DNA of 38,340 nt, taken from the NCBI GenBank assembly GCA_947630455.1, contig CANRHP010000012.1, forward strand, positions 1-38,340. The letters run 5' to 3'. The notes beneath the pieces are model-generated. The model saw only the letters and a list, made by a program, of their open reading frames with translations, was not told the DNA's origin and made no database searches. Both the position numbers and the translations under genes were made by a program. The stretch comes from an uncultured Clostridia bacterium. Lineage in GTDB: Bacteria; Bacillota; Clostridia; Christensenellales; CAG-314. Positions within the stretch are counted from its first letter, which is position 1. Each line of letters opens with the position of its first letter. This document shows positions 1 through 9,969 of this stretch, piece after piece.

Positions 1-2
1 TT

Positions 3-413
3 ATGTGGTACTACAAGCCGTTGGTGTATGTAATTCCACGTATAATTGCCGGCGTGATGTGTTTCGGTGCGTACAGGCTGCTGTTGCTTGCCGTCAAACG
101 CGTTAAACGGCGCCGCGTCGCACAAATTACGGCAATGATGCTGGCTATAGCGGTGGGCTTGGTATCCAATACGGTGTTTTTCCTGCTTCCCTTCAGCTAT
201 CTTTCCGAGGGCGGCAGCGGCTTTGTCGCGGCAATCAAGGGATTGGTATTCATCAATATTTTGCCCGAGTATCTGACATCGCTTTTGATTGCTCCATGGG
301 TTGTACTTGGAGTACGCCGCGGGCTTAAGCTTGGCATTGACGGCGACAATTGGAAGCTTACAACGGCAAATGAAACGAATTCCGACGCCGGCGGCGGAAC
401 CAACGTCGAATGA
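3..413 (+). CDS. ECF transporter S component, C-terminal part (5' truncated)
   Basis: Integral membrane protein, probably the substrate-binding S component of an energy-coupling factor vitamin transporter. The visible 136 residues hold three or four hydrophobic helices (about 7-29, 41-66, 72-105). The segment VSNTVFF, followed about 35 residues later by PEYLTSLL, resembles the Asn-Thr and Glu features of the last helices of S components. S components usually have six helices and about 180 residues, and the reading frame is still open at the window edge, so the true start lies upstream and the ATG at 3 is probably internal. The C-terminal 20 residues are hydrophilic. A pantothenate kinase gene follows, so pantothenate is a reasonable guess for the substrate, but that rests only on the neighbour. 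Confidence 0.7.
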   Translation: MWYYKPLVYVIPRIIAGVMCFGAYRLLLLAVKRVKRRRVAQITAMMLAIAVGLVSNTVFFLLPFSYLSEGGSGFVAAIKGLVFINILPEYLTSLLIAPWVVLGVRRGLKLGIDGDNWKLTTANETNSDAGGGTNVE

Positions 414-557
414 CTTAATATCTTTTCGGACGTGATTTTAGGTAATAAATAAATCGAGTCGGCGGCATGCGCTGTTTTTCACAATCTTCGAAAAACAACG
501 GCTTGTCATTTGCTGAAACACTAAAATAAAGCAACAAATAAAAAAGGAGCGTCGAGC

Positions 558-1373
558 TTGTCGGACAGACAACATTCGGACAAAATGATGATAATTACAA
601 TAGACATTGGCAACACTAATACAAAAATAGGCTTGTTCGACAATAGCGGCAAGCTGTGCAATTCGTTCAAGATGAGCACCGACGTCAAGCGCACGTCCGA
701 CGAATATGTTGCATTGCTGCTGCAATTGCTCACGTACAACAGCATCGACGTACATTCCGTCAACGGTGCAATACTCTCGTCTGTGATTCCGCAGTTAGAC
801 TATACATTTACAAATGTAATTCAGTATGTTTTCGGCGTCAAACCGTTAGTGGTGGGAGTCGGGGTCAAGACAGGGCTTGCCATTCGCTACGAATTTCCAA
901 GGGAGTTGGGCAGCGATCGCATAATTACCTGTGTCGCTGCGGCGAAACAGTACGGAACCCCCTTTATTTTAGTTGATTTCGGCACTGCAACTACCTTCAA
1001 CGTCGTAAACGACAAGCGCGAATTTCTCGGAGGTGCCATTACGCTTGGACTGAAAGCGACGATTGATTCTCTTTCGCACTGCACGGCTCGACTGCCCAGC
1101 GTCGAATTGGAAACGCCGTCAAAAGTCACGGCGCAGTCCACCCGTAAGGCAATACAAAGCGGAGTTATTTACGGCGCTGTTGGACAGGTCAAATACATTA
1201 TTGAGCGTATCAAGACGGAAACAGGACTCAATAAGGCACAAATTATTGCCACCGGCGGCATGGCAAATCTAATTGCCGATGTGGAACCGCTTTTCGATCA
1301 TATAGATCGTGAGCTTTCGCTGAAGGGGCTTTACGAAATTTACCGTATCAATGTTGTTGACAAAATCGCGTAA
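558..1373 (+). CDS. coaX: Type III pantothenate kinase (CoaX)
   Basis: Cytoplasmic ATP-dependent kinase that phosphorylates pantothenate, the first step of coenzyme A synthesis. The 271-residue product has the ASKHA-fold phosphate loop DIGNTNTKIG near residue 16, the GSDRI motif near 115, and the DFGTATTF motif near 137. GGAITLG follows near 155 and the ATGGMA segment near 240. Length fits the family (about 255-260) with a short N-terminal extension. I prefer the TTG start at 558 because AAAAAGGAG ends eight bases upstream; the ATG at 585, just before the conserved core, has no such site. coaE lies 9 kb downstream on the same strand. Type III enzymes are known for insensitivity to CoA feedback, so control is probably not allosteric. 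Confidence 0.95.
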   Translation: MSDRQHSDKMMIITIDIGNTNTKIGLFDNSGKLCNSFKMSTDVKRTSDEYVALLLQLLTYNSIDVHSVNGAILSSVIPQLDYTFTNVIQYVFGVKPLVVGVGVKTGLAIRYEFPRELGSDRIITCVAAAKQYGTPFILVDFGTATTFNVVNDKREFLGGAITLGLKATIDSLSHCTARLPSVELETPSKVTAQSTRKAIQSGVIYGAVGQVKYIIERIKTETGLNKAQIIATGGMANLIADVEPLFDHIDRELSLKGLYEIYRINVVDKIA

Positions 1374-1390
1374 AACTTTTACAATATATA

Positions 1391-1404
1391 CAAACAAATG
1401 TTCT
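1391..1404 (+). promoter_or_regulatory. Candidate LexA (SOS) box upstream of uvrB
   Basis: CAAAC-AAAT-GTTCT matches the Gram-positive LexA consensus CGAAC-N4-GTTCG at 8 of 10 defined positions. It lies 14 bases before the uvrB start, where a repressor could block transcription initiation. uvrB is a classic SOS gene. A clear -10 box was not found, so the call rests on motif and place. Confidence 0.5.
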
Positions 1405-1418
1405 ACAAATAGATTAAT

Positions 1419-3392
1419 ATGGAATTTAAGCTTCACTCCAAATTTCAACCCTGCGGAGATCAGCCGCAAGCGATAGCAGAGCTTACGCAGGGCATAAAAG
1501 ACGGGCTTGCGACTCAGGTGCTCAGGGGCGTTACGGGCAGCGGCAAAACGTTTACAATGGCAAACGTTATTGTCAACGTCCAGCGTCCCGCTCTTGTTAT
1601 ATGTCACAACAAAACGCTTGCGGCGCAGCTTTGTAATGAATTCAGAGAGTTCTTTCCGGAAAACAGAGTAGAGTTTTTTGTCTCCTATTACGACTACTAT
1701 ATGCCGGAGAGCTACATTCCTTCGCGCGACCTATACATTGAAAAGGAAATAGACATCAATGATGAGATCGACCGTTTGCGTCACAGCGCAACCTGCAGCT
1801 TGTTTGAACGTCGTGACACGATAGTAGTTGCCTCCGTTAGCTGCATTTACGGTTTGGGTGCACCGGGAGAGTACTACAAGCTCAGTTTAAGTCTGCGTCC
1901 AGGCGACGAGGTCAGTCGCGAGGCGGTGATTAAAAAACTTATTTCCATTCAGTACACGCGCAACGACATGGATTTTCATCGCGGTACCTTTCGGGTGCGC
2001 GGCGATACGCTGGAGATTTATCCAGCGAGTTATTCCGACCATGCGGTACGTGTGCAATTTTGGGGTGACGAGGTGGAAAAGCTTCAGGAAATCGACGCAC
2101 TGACGGGCAACACCGTGGCAAACTTGCTGCATACTATCATTTTTCCTGCCAGCCAATACGTGGTGGAAGGCATAACAATGGAAAAAGCCCTTCACGAAAT
2201 CAAAGAGGACATGGAGATCGAGGTGCAGGATTTTTTAGACGTCAACAAGGTCGTGGAAGGGCAGCGTCTCAAACAGCGCGTCGGTTACGATATGGAAATG
2301 ATGCAGGAAATGGGCTATTGCAGCGGCATTGAAAACTATTCTCGCTATTTTGACGGACGTAGTCCGGGGCAGCCGCCATATACTCTTTTGGATTATTTTC
2401 CCGACGATTTCATCACCTTCATCGACGAAAGCCACATGACGATTCCTCAAATACGCGGTATGTACAACGGAGACCGTGCGCGAAAGGTTAATCTGGTAGG
2501 GTACGGATTTCGGCTCAAATCGGCATACGACAACCGTCCTTTGACGTTTGAAGAGTTTGACAGCCGTCTCGGACAGCTTATTTGCGTATCGGCAACACCC
2601 GCCGAGTACGAGCTTAACCGTGCGGACAACGTGGTGGAGCAGCTCATTCGTCCCACCGGTTTGTTGGATCCCTCCGTCGAAGTGCGTCCTGTAGAAGGAC
2701 AGATAGACGACCTGTTGGGAGAGATCCACAAGGTGGTGATGTCAGGCGGCAGAGTGCTTATTACCACTCTTACAAAACGTATGGCGGAAAGTCTCACCGA
2801 TTTTCTTGCAAAGCAGGATGTGCGTGTCAGATACATGCACAGTGAAATAGATACTCTTGAGCGTGTTGAAATAGTAGGCGGACTCAAAAAAGGCGAATTT
2901 GATGTATTGGTAGGCATCAACCTTTTACGCGAAGGATTGGATATGCCTCAGGTCAAGCTGGTGGCAATCCTCGATGCGGACAAGGAAGGGTTCCTGCGCA
3001 GCGACACCGCGCTCATTCAGACAATAGGACGTGCCGCGCGCAATGCCGAGGGACGCGTAATAATGTATGCGGATGTTGTCACCGACAGTATGAAGCGTGC
3101 GATAGGCGAAACCAATCGACGCAGGACGGTGCAAAATGATTTTAATGTCGTGCACAATATCATTCCCAAAACCATCGAGCACGAGGTGGAAAACACCCTT
3201 GAAATCACTCAGAAGGGCGACGATACAATGTCTATCAAGGATCTGGAACGCGAAATCGACAATGTTACCGCCCGTATGAAAACCGCAGCCAATAGACTGG
3301 ATTTCGAAAAGGCAATAATACTGCGCGAGCAAGTGACGCAGTTGACGAAAAAGCTGGAAAAGGCAAAAAAACAGAAAAATAAACGTCGGTAA
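1419..3392 (+). CDS. uvrB: Excinuclease ABC subunit B (UvrB)
   Basis: Helicase-like damage-verification subunit of nucleotide excision repair; UvrA loads it onto DNA and it then recruits UvrC. The 657 residues match the normal length. Walker A GVTGSGKT is at about 37-44, and the beta-hairpin that clamps damaged DNA (YYDYYMPESYIP) is at 90-101. The DEAD-like FIDESH motif falls near 335. Helicase motif VI (QTIGRAARN) is near 535, and a C-terminal UVR domain that contacts UvrC spans about 608-650. The ATG at 1419 gives the standard N-terminus, but no clear Shine-Dalgarno sequence precedes it. A GNAT gene and uvrA follow on the same strand. The LexA-like site just upstream suggests SOS control. 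Confidence 0.98.
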   Translation: MEFKLHSKFQPCGDQPQAIAELTQGIKDGLATQVLRGVTGSGKTFTMANVIVNVQRPALVICHNKTLAAQLCNEFREFFPENRVEFFVSYYDYYMPESYIPSRDLYIEKEIDINDEIDRLRHSATCSLFERRDTIVVASVSCIYGLGAPGEYYKLSLSLRPGDEVSREAVIKKLISIQYTRNDMDFHRGTFRVRGDTLEIYPASYSDHAVRVQFWGDEVEKLQEIDALTGNTVANLLHTIIFPASQYVVEGITMEKALHEIKEDMEIEVQDFLDVNKVVEGQRLKQRVGYDMEMMQEMGYCSGIENYSRYFDGRSPGQPPYTLLDYFPDDFITFIDESHMTIPQIRGMYNGDRARKVNLVGYGFRLKSAYDNRPLTFEEFDSRLGQLICVSATPAEYELNRADNVVEQLIRPTGLLDPSVEVRPVEGQIDDLLGEIHKVVMSGGRVLITTLTKRMAESLTDFLAKQDVRVRYMHSEIDTLERVEIVGGLKKGEFDVLVGINLLREGLDMPQVKLVAILDADKEGFLRSDTALIQTIGRAARNAEGRVIMYADVVTDSMKRAIGETNRRRTVQNDFNVVHNIIPKTIEHEVENTLEITQKGDDTMSIKDLEREIDNVTARMKTAANRLDFEKAIILREQVTQLTKKLEKAKKQKNKRR

Positions 3393-3552
3393 GTTGATTA
3401 TACAAGCGTCTCGCACCCATTCTCTTTTTGTCCGATTGAAAATACATGTAAATGAGCGCGCATCTACATTGCCTCAAATTTGCTCTTGGATCGCACAATA
3501 ATATATGTGACGGTACTGGTACAATCTAATTGCTGACAACGGTCAATACTTT

Positions 3553-4383
3553 ATGATAAAATTTTACGAAAACGGCGCAGATTTTTTGCACGAAAATATC
3601 GGAATACTGCGAGAGCATCCTTTTGAAACGACTTTTTTTGAGGAGAACGCCCTAGGTATCTACCGCTGCGACAGTACAAACTTCGCTGTTAAAGTGGAAG
3701 CGGACGGCGATTTATTGCTGTGCGTACACGTCGGCAGCTACCCTGCTGTGCTTTTCGGTAGTGCGATATGCGCCGAAGAGCTTGCAAAAGCAACGGTGGA
3801 AAACAGCTTGAAGTTTGATCGCACGCTTGGCGCCGAAGACGTATCCCTTGCCTTTTGGAAGGAATACGAAAATCTTGTCGGCGGCAGTCACAAGATAAAT
3901 TTTTCCATGGACGTGATGACCTGCAGCTCCGTTGTACCCTGCAATGTGAGTGACGTGGTGTGCGCAACAATAGATGACGCCGAACAGGTCGCACGTCTTT
4001 GGTCGTGTTTTACGAGTGAAATAACGCACAAAAACACAAGCCCGCGGGAGATTTTCGATAGAGTGCGCTCCGATATTGCCTCTTATCGGTGTGTAAAGCA
4101 AGAGGGCAAGGTTGTATCTGTTGCCGCCGTGAATGTTGAAGGCAACGGATTGACTCGTATCCACGGAGTGTACACATTGCCCGAGTACCGTAACAGGGGA
4201 TTTGCGCGCCAAACGGTGACTTCCTTTACCGAGGAAATACTCAAAGGCGGAAACACTCCCTATCTGCACGTAGACAAGACCAATCCCGTCAGCAACCGCC
4301 TTTACCTATCTATCGGCTACGTTCGCGGCATCACCAAATTGGAAATAGAACGGGTAGGTGCCTTGCAGCTTGTCCGAGGTTGA
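3553..4383 (+). CDS. GNAT family N-acetyltransferase
   Basis: Cytoplasmic acetyltransferase of unknown substrate, 276 residues. The C-terminal half (about 140-265) is a GNAT domain. VSVAAVNVEG forms the strand before the acetyl-CoA loop, and YTLPEYRNRGFARQTV carries the R-x-x-G-x-A pyrophosphate-binding motif. The later segment HVDKTNPVSNRLYLSIGYV is the usual Asn-Tyr acetyl-CoA motif. The N-terminal 130 residues have no motif I recognise, but this two-part layout is common among Bacillota GNAT proteins. The gene sits between uvrB and uvrA, with only 123 bases between its stop and the preferred uvrA start, so the three may be co-transcribed. There is no evidence that it acts in repair. Confidence 0.88.
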   Translation: MIKFYENGADFLHENIGILREHPFETTFFEENALGIYRCDSTNFAVKVEADGDLLLCVHVGSYPAVLFGSAICAEELAKATVENSLKFDRTLGAEDVSLAFWKEYENLVGGSHKINFSMDVMTCSSVVPCNVSDVVCATIDDAEQVARLWSCFTSEITHKNTSPREIFDRVRSDIASYRCVKQEGKVVSVAAVNVEGNGLTRIHGVYTLPEYRNRGFARQTVTSFTEEILKGGNTPYLHVDKTNPVSNRLYLSIGYVRGITKLEIERVGALQLVRG

Positions 4384-4473
4384 TCATTGCACGCGGTTTT
4401 ACAAGCTTGTTTAAAAAAGCTGGCGAAGGGCTGTGCAGGCAAATCTCTAAAAAAAACAAAAAATATTTATTCC

Positions 4474-4494
4474 GCGCATACTAATGTTATGCGC
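4474..4494. repeat. Perfect 7-bp inverted repeat upstream of uvrA
   Basis: GCGCATA at 4474-4480 and TATGCGC at 4488-4494 flank a 7-base centre and end 12 bases before the preferred uvrA start. It does not match the LexA consensus. It could be an operator or an RNA hairpin affecting initiation; nothing else in the sequence decides this. Confidence 0.45.
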
Positions 4495-4506
4495 AACGGC
4501 AGACCC

Positions 4507-7320
4507 ATGAAAGATATAGTAATAAAAAATGCCAAAGAAAACAACTTAAAGAGCGTAAGTCTCACCATTCCGCGGGACAAATTGGTGGTGTTTACCGGTT
4601 TGTCGGGCAGCGGCAAGTCGTCGCTCGCTTTCGACACCATTTTTGCCGAGGGGCAGCGCCGATATGTGGAGAGCCTCAGCAGCTACGCACGTCAATTTCT
4701 CGGGCAGATGGACAAACCGGATGTGGAAAGTATCGAAGGACTGTCCCCTGCAATATCCATAGATCAAAAGACAACCTCCAGCAATCCTCGTTCGACTGTC
4801 GGCACCGTTACGGAGATTTACGATTATTTGCGTCTGCTATTCGCGCGCATAGGCGTTGCATACTGTCCGCATTGCGGCTTACCTATTTCAAAAACGACCG
4901 TTGACCAGATATGTGACAGGGTTGCCTCACTCGGTGAGGGTACCAAGCTGATGATCATGGCGCCTGTAGTGCGCGGTCGTAAGGGTGAGTACGCCAAATT
5001 GTTTGATCAACTCAAGCATCAAGGTTATTTGCGCGTCAACGTTGACGGCAACACATATACGTTGGACGAGGAGATCAAGCTGGAAAAAAACGTCAAACAC
5101 AACATCAGCGTGATCGTAGATCGTCTAACTGTCAAACCGGAAATGAACACGCGTCTATCCGACAGTATTGAAACGGCGCTGAAACTTGCCGACGGTTTGG
5201 TGGTAGTAGTCGCAAACGGCAAGGAAACCACCTATTCGGACAAATTCGCCTGTCCTGAGTGCGGTTTTACGATCGAGGAGCTGGAGCCGCGTTCCTTCTC
5301 CTTTAACAGTCCATTCGGAGCTTGTCCCGAATGTCTGGGCTTGGGCTTCAAGCAGGAGTTTGACGAAAATCTGATAATACCGGACGACAGTAAATCGCTG
5401 CACGGCGGCGCGGTTAGGCTGCTGGGCTTCAATCTCGGCGCTGCCAGCTGGATGCGTACGCTTTTTGAAGCTCTTGCGGAAAAGCACGGTTTCAGTTGTG
5501 ACGTTCCTGTGCGGGACTTGCCAAAATCCGCATACGATACGATAATGTACGGCAACGGCGTTGAGCAGCTTGTATGCCGTCTCAAAGACGGTCGCGCTTT
5601 CAACGCTTCGTGGGAAGGTATCATTCCTATGATGACGCGACGCCACAATGAGTGCAAGAGCGATTGGACTCGTCAGGAGTATGAAAAATTTATGGTGGAC
5701 AAGCCATGTCATCACTGTCACGGCAAAAGACTCAAGGAAGAAATTCTCGCCGTAAAAGTGGGCGGACTCAACATTTGGGAGGTGGGCGAGTTATCCATCA
5801 CCAAAGCGCTGGAGTTTTTCAGTAATCTTGAGTTGGACGAAACCAAGGCAAAAATTGCTTACATGGTTTTGCGTGAAATAAATGCGCGTCTCAAGTTTCT
5901 TGTGGATGTGGGATTGGGTTATTTGACGTTGAATCGAAGCGCGGGCACGCTATCCGGCGGTGAAGCGCAGCGTATTCGTCTTGCCACGCAGATAGGCAGC
6001 GGACTTACCGGCGTACTGTACATTCTCGACGAGCCTTCGATAGGGCTTCATCAACGGGACAACAGCAAGCTTATAGCCACCCTCACGCATTTGCGCGATC
6101 TGGGCAATACTCTTATTGTGGTGGAGCACGATGAGGATACGATTCGTTCCGCCGACTTTGTCGTGGACGTCGGTCCCAGCGCGGGTGTGCACGGTGGTGA
6201 AATTGTCTTTGCGGGCACGGTACCCGAGCTTATCAAATGCAAGGACTCCATCACCGGCAAATATCTCAGCGGCGAGCTGTCTATCCCCGTTCCATCCGAG
6301 AGGCGCAATGGCAACGGACATTTGCTTACCGTCAAGGGCGCCTGCAAGAATAACCTCAAGCATATCGACGTCAGCTTCAAGTTGGGTTGTCTCAATCTTG
6401 TGACGGGCGTATCTGGCAGCGGCAAAAGCAGTCTTGTAAACGAAGTACTGCTGCCCTATTTGGAACAACGTCTCAATCGAGCCCGCCGCAGCGACGTGTT
6501 TTGCGACGGTATCGAAGGCTTGGAGTACCTCGACAAGGTCATTTCTATCGATCAAAGCGCAATAGGTCGAACTCCGCGCAGCAATCCCGCAACATATACG
6601 GGCGTATTCACCATGATACGCGATTTGTTCGCCGCCACGCCAGATGCCAAGGAACGCGGTTACGGCAGCGGTAGATTCAGTTTCAATGTCAAGGGCGGGC
6701 GCTGCGATCATTGCGACGGCGACGGCATACTGCGCATTTCCATGAATTTCTTGCCCGACGTCTACGTTCCCTGCGAGGTATGTCACGGCGCGCGTTACAA
6801 CCGTGAAACGCTTGCCGTAAAGTACAAGGGCAAGTCGATAGCGGACGTGTTGGATATGACGATAGAGGAAGCTGTGCATTTTTTCGAGAACATCACCTCG
6901 ATAAAAAACAAAATACAAACGCTCTATGATGTTGGTTTGGGCTACATGAAACTGGGTCAGCCCGCAACAACGCTGTCCGGCGGCGAGGCACAGCGCGTCA
7001 AGCTCGCAACGGAGCTCAGTAAGCGCAGCACAGGCAAAACGTTGTATATATTGGACGAACCAACAACGGGACTGCACTCGCATGATGTGGCAAAGCTCAT
7101 CAGCATATTGCAGAGGTTGGTTGCAGGCGGCAACACGGTAATAGTCATCGAACACAACTTGGATGTGGTAAAGGTGGCAGACTATATCGTGGATCTTGGT
7201 CCCGAGGGCGGCGACGGCGGCGGTACTGTTGTGGCAACAGGCACACCCGAAGAGATTTCCTCAAATCCTGTCGGATACACAGGCGAATACCTTAAGCCCA
7301 TTTTGGAAAAAGCAAAATAG
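4507..7320 (+). CDS. uvrA: Excinuclease ABC subunit A (UvrA)
   Basis: DNA-damage sensor ATPase that dimerises, binds distorted DNA and loads UvrB. The 937 residues from the ATG at 4507 match the usual 940. The start [15 protein letters not shown] is typical of the family. An in-frame TTG at 4387 would add 40 residues unlike any UvrA, so I rejected it; an ATG at 4489 remains possible, as neither has a clear ribosome binding site. Two ABC modules are visible. The first has Walker [10 protein letters not shown] at 31-39 and its LSGGEAQR signature near 480. The second has Walker [10 protein letters not shown] near 635 and LSGGEAQR near 820. Both zinc-binding Cys4 modules are intact: CPECG...CPEC near 250 and CDHC...CEVC near 730. 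A strong terminator follows. Confidence 0.97.
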   Translation: MKDIVIKNAKENNLKSVSLTIPRDKLVVFTGLSGSGKSSLAFDTIFAEGQRRYVESLSSYARQFLGQMDKPDVESIEGLSPAISIDQKTTSSNPRSTVGTVTEIYDYLRLLFARIGVAYCPHCGLPISKTTVDQICDRVASLGEGTKLMIMAPVVRGRKGEYAKLFDQLKHQGYLRVNVDGNTYTLDEEIKLEKNVKHNISVIVDRLTVKPEMNTRLSDSIETALKLADGLVVVVANGKETTYSDKFACPECGFTIEELEPRSFSFNSPFGACPECLGLGFKQEFDENLIIPDDSKSLHGGAVRLLGFNLGAASWMRTLFEALAEKHGFSCDVPVRDLPKSAYDTIMYGNGVEQLVCRLKDGRAFNASWEGIIPMMTRRHNECKSDWTRQEYEKFMVDKPCHHCHGKRLKEEILAVKVGGLNIWEVGELSITKALEFFSNLELDETKAKIAYMVLREINARLKFLVDVGLGYLTLNRSAGTLSGGEAQRIRLATQIGSGLTGVLYILDEPSIGLHQRDNSKLIATLTHLRDLGNTLIVVEHDEDTIRSADFVVDVGPSAGVHGGEIVFAGTVPELIKCKDSITGKYLSGELSIPVPSERRNGNGHLLTVKGACKNNLKHIDVSFKLGCLNLVTGVSGSGKSSLVNEVLLPYLEQRLNRARRSDVFCDGIEGLEYLDKVISIDQSAIGRTPRSNPATYTGVFTMIRDLFAATPDAKERGYGSGRFSFNVKGGRCDHCDGDGILRISMNFLPDVYVPCEVCHGARYNRETLAVKYKGKSIADVLDMTIEEAVHFFENITSIKNKIQTLYDVGLGYMKLGQPATTLSGGEAQRVKLATELSKRSTGKTLYILDEPTTGLHSHDVAKLISILQRLVAGGNTVIVIEHNLDVVKVADYIVDLGPEGGDGGGTVVATGTPEEISSNPVGYTGEYLKPILEKAK

Positions 7321-7324
7321 ATAC

Positions 7325-7353
7325 AAGTCGAGATTTTCTCGACTTTTCTTTTT
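7325..7353 (+). terminator. Rho-independent terminator after uvrA
   Basis: AAGTCGAGA pairs perfectly with TCTCGACTT around a TTT loop, and the run TTCTTTTT follows. It ends the uvrB-GNAT-uvrA block before polA. Confidence 0.9.
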
Positions 7354-7366
7354 GGCAGAGTCCGCT

Positions 7367-7394
7367 TGTAAAAAAAAACAAATTAGTGTACAAT
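7367..7394 (+). promoter_or_regulatory. Putative polA promoter
   Basis: TTGTAA (7367-7372), 16 bases, then TACAAT (7389-7394). A second possible -10, TATAAT, overlaps at 7394-7399 but lacks a well-placed -35. The spot lies between the uvrA terminator and the polA ribosome binding site. Confidence 0.5.
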
Positions 7395-7437
7395 ATAATT
7401 AACGATAATTGCGGCGATATGCCGTAAAAGGTGAAAC

Positions 7438-9969
7438 ATGTCCAAACAAAAGTTACTGCTAATCGACGGCAACAGTATTCTTAACCGCGCATATTTTGCA
7501 CTTCAAAGAACTCTGACTGACAGCTCGGGGCGCAACGTAAATGCGGTGTACGGTTTTACAAACATTTTGCTTAAAGTTCTTGCCGATCTCTCACCCGATA
7601 AGCTGATTGTGGCATTCGATGAGCGCGGACACAATTTCCGTAAGGATATTTACCCCGACTACAAGGCAAACCGTCACGGAATGCCGGACGACTTGGCGGC
7701 GCAGATGCCGATCTTGCACGAGCTTCTCTCTGCAATGCATGTGCAGATTGTAGAGGCGCCGGGGGTGGAGGCGGACGACATCATCGGAACTATTTCCCAT
7801 TCGTTTGACGGCGACAGCTACATTGTTTCCGGCGATCGGGATATGCTTCAGCTTGTCAGTGACAAAACCACCGTACTGCTTACAATAAAGGGTGTAACGG
7901 AAGTGGAGGCGGTTGATCTCGACACACTCAAAAGTCATTACAATCTGACTCCATCGCAGGTGATAGAGTACAAGGCGCTGCGAGGAGACACGTCGGACAA
8001 TATTCCGGGAGTCAAAGGCGTTGGGGAAAAGACGGCAATGATATTGTTGGACAAGTACGGCGATATCGACACGCTTTTTGCCCATGTTGAAGAGGAAAAA
8101 GGCGCTCTGCGTGATAAGCTTGTGGAAGGACGTGAAATGGCATACGTCAGCAGACAGCTGGCTACGATCGTTACAAATGCCGACATAAGCTACGATCTCA
8201 ATTCGGCAAATCTTCCTATCTACGACACTGAAGCAAAGCGAATAATGGAACAGCTGCAATTCCGAACCATAGTAAGCCGTCTGAATTTTGTCAGCAACGA
8301 ATCCGTTTCATCGGTAACGGTAGAAACCGTGCATGTAACGACGTTGGCTCAACTCAAAGATGTTGTCGCAGGGTGCAGGGATACAGATTACTTTGCGTTT
8401 CATTTTGACGGCGTCAATATTTTTATTTCGGTTAGCGAAGCGGCGCAGTATATGGTTATTCCGTCGGACAGCTTTTTGGACGAGCTGACGGGAGACGTCG
8501 TGTGGGAAGAGCTCAAGCCGTTGCTGCAAAGCGATGTGCCAAAGGCAGTATACGACGGCAAGTCGCTGCGTCATTTACTCTCTCAGCATGATATACAGCT
8601 CAATGCCGTGAGATATGATGTTTGTTTGATGCAATATTTGGTGGAGTACCGAGCCTACAAAGATGTGAGCAGTCTTGCGGCGGCTTTCGGCTATGAGGCG
8701 CTCGGCGCGGCAATTTTTGCTCTCGGAAGCCAGCTGAATCGGCAGTTAGAGCAGCAAGGTTTGAAAAAACTCTACTACGACGTGGAGCTTCCTCTTTCCG
8801 ACCTGCTGTACCGTATGGAAACCGAAGGCGTCAAGGTGGATGTAGAACTTTTGGACAAAATGTCTGCGGAGCTGCATGCGCAGTTGGATGAAGTCACCGA
8901 TGAAATATACAAACTCGCGGGTGAAACCTTTAACATCAACAGTCCTAAGCAGCTGCAAAAAATATTGTTTGACAAGCTGGGACTTCCCCATGGTAAAAAA
9001 AATCAACGCGGATATTCTACCGGTAACGACGTGTTGGACAAGCTCGTCGATTTGCATCCGATAGTGGCAAAAATACTTTCATACCGCCAGACCTCCAAGC
9101 TGTTGTTTACCTATGTGGACGGCTTGCGTCCGCTCATCAAAAACGGCTTGGTTCACACAACCTTCAACCAGACGCTGACATCGACGGGACGTCTCAGCAG
9201 CAGCGATCCCAATTTGCAAAACATCCCCGTTCGCAACGAAATGGGCAAAGAGATACGACGTTTGTTTGTATCCAAATACGGCACGTTTGTAGGTGCCGAC
9301 TACTCACAGATAGAGCTGAGACTTATCGCCGCATTCAGTAAGGATGAAAATTTGTTGGACTGTTTCCGCAAGGGAGAGGATATTCATTTGCGCGTTGCGT
9401 CCGAGCTGTTGGGCATTCCTCCCGAAATGGTAAATCACGACATGCGCCGTATGGCAAAGGCGGTAAATTTCGGTATAATCTACGGTATTTCCGACTTCGG
9501 ACTCAGTCAAAACGTTCATCTGAGCGTTCGTAAGGCACACGAATATATTGATCTGTATTTCAAGCGCTTTCCCGCTATCAAAACATATCTCGACGACTGT
9601 GTCGAACAGGCAAAAAAGAACGGTTATGTCACAACCTTGACAGGGCGCAGCAGACAAATTCCCGAACTCAAAAGCGGCAATTACAATGTTCGCTCTTTTG
9701 GCGAACGCGCCGCTATGAACATGCCGCTGCAGGGCAGTGCCGCCGATATAATGAAAATAGCCATGCTCAAAGTGGACGAAGCAATGAAGCAGGCAAATCT
9801 CAAAAGCAAGATAGTTTTGCAAATACATGACGAGCTTATTGTGGATTGTTATCCCGAAGAGGCGGAGACGGTCAAACAAATTGTCAAGGAACAAATGGAA
9901 ACGGCAGTCCGACTTGCCTGTCCGCTTACCGTAGAAACTGAAGAAGGAACAACTCTTTATGACGCCTAA
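7438..9969 (+). CDS. polA: DNA polymerase I
   Basis: Repair and Okazaki-fragment polymerase, 843 residues. The N-terminal 5'-3' exonuclease (about 1-290) has ADDIIGT and the SGDRDMLQLVS and GDTSDNIPGVKGVGEKTA segments intact. The middle 3'-5' exonuclease-like domain (about 300-470) lacks the catalytic Asp-x-Glu: the equivalent strand reads DYFAFHFDG, so proofreading is probably absent, as in many Bacillota Pol I enzymes. The polymerase domain has motif A (GADYSQIELR), motif B (RRMAKAVNFGIIYG) and motif C (IHDELI). AAAAGGTGAAAC precedes the ATG. The 3' end overlaps coaE by 11 bases, so the two are surely co-transcribed. Confidence 0.98.
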   Translation: MSKQKLLLIDGNSILNRAYFALQRTLTDSSGRNVNAVYGFTNILLKVLADLSPDKLIVAFDERGHNFRKDIYPDYKANRHGMPDDLAAQMPILHELLSAMHVQIVEAPGVEADDIIGTISHSFDGDSYIVSGDRDMLQLVSDKTTVLLTIKGVTEVEAVDLDTLKSHYNLTPSQVIEYKALRGDTSDNIPGVKGVGEKTAMILLDKYGDIDTLFAHVEEEKGALRDKLVEGREMAYVSRQLATIVTNADISYDLNSANLPIYDTEAKRIMEQLQFRTIVSRLNFVSNESVSSVTVETVHVTTLAQLKDVVAGCRDTDYFAFHFDGVNIFISVSEAAQYMVIPSDSFLDELTGDVVWEELKPLLQSDVPKAVYDGKSLRHLLSQHDIQLNAVRYDVCLMQYLVEYRAYKDVSSLAAAFGYEALGAAIFALGSQLNRQLEQQGLKKLYYDVELPLSDLLYRMETEGVKVDVELLDKMSAELHAQLDEVTDEIYKLAGETFNINSPKQLQKILFDKLGLPHGKKNQRGYSTGNDVLDKLVDLHPIVAKILSYRQTSKLLFTYVDGLRPLIKNGLVHTTFNQTLTSTGRLSSSDPNLQNIPVRNEMGKEIRRLFVSKYGTFVGADYSQIELRLIAAFSKDENLLDCFRKGEDIHLRVASELLGIPPEMVNHDMRRMAKAVNFGIIYGISDFGLSQNVHLSVRKAHEYIDLYFKRFPAIKTYLDDCVEQAKKNGYVTTLTGRSRQIPELKSGNYNVRSFGERAAMNMPLQGSAADIMKIAMLKVDEAMKQANLKSKIVLQIHDELIVDCYPEEAETVKQIVKEQMETAVRLACPLTVETEEGTTLYDA

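Noticed and set aside
4387..4506. TTG start giving UvrA 40 extra N-terminal residues
   Set aside because: The extra residues do not resemble UvrA, the standard N-terminus begins at the ATG at 4507, and there is no ribosome binding site before 4387.
5950..7155. 401-codon minus-strand frame opposite uvrA
   Set aside because: It lies fully antisense to a highly conserved gene, and its translation has no recognisable domain.
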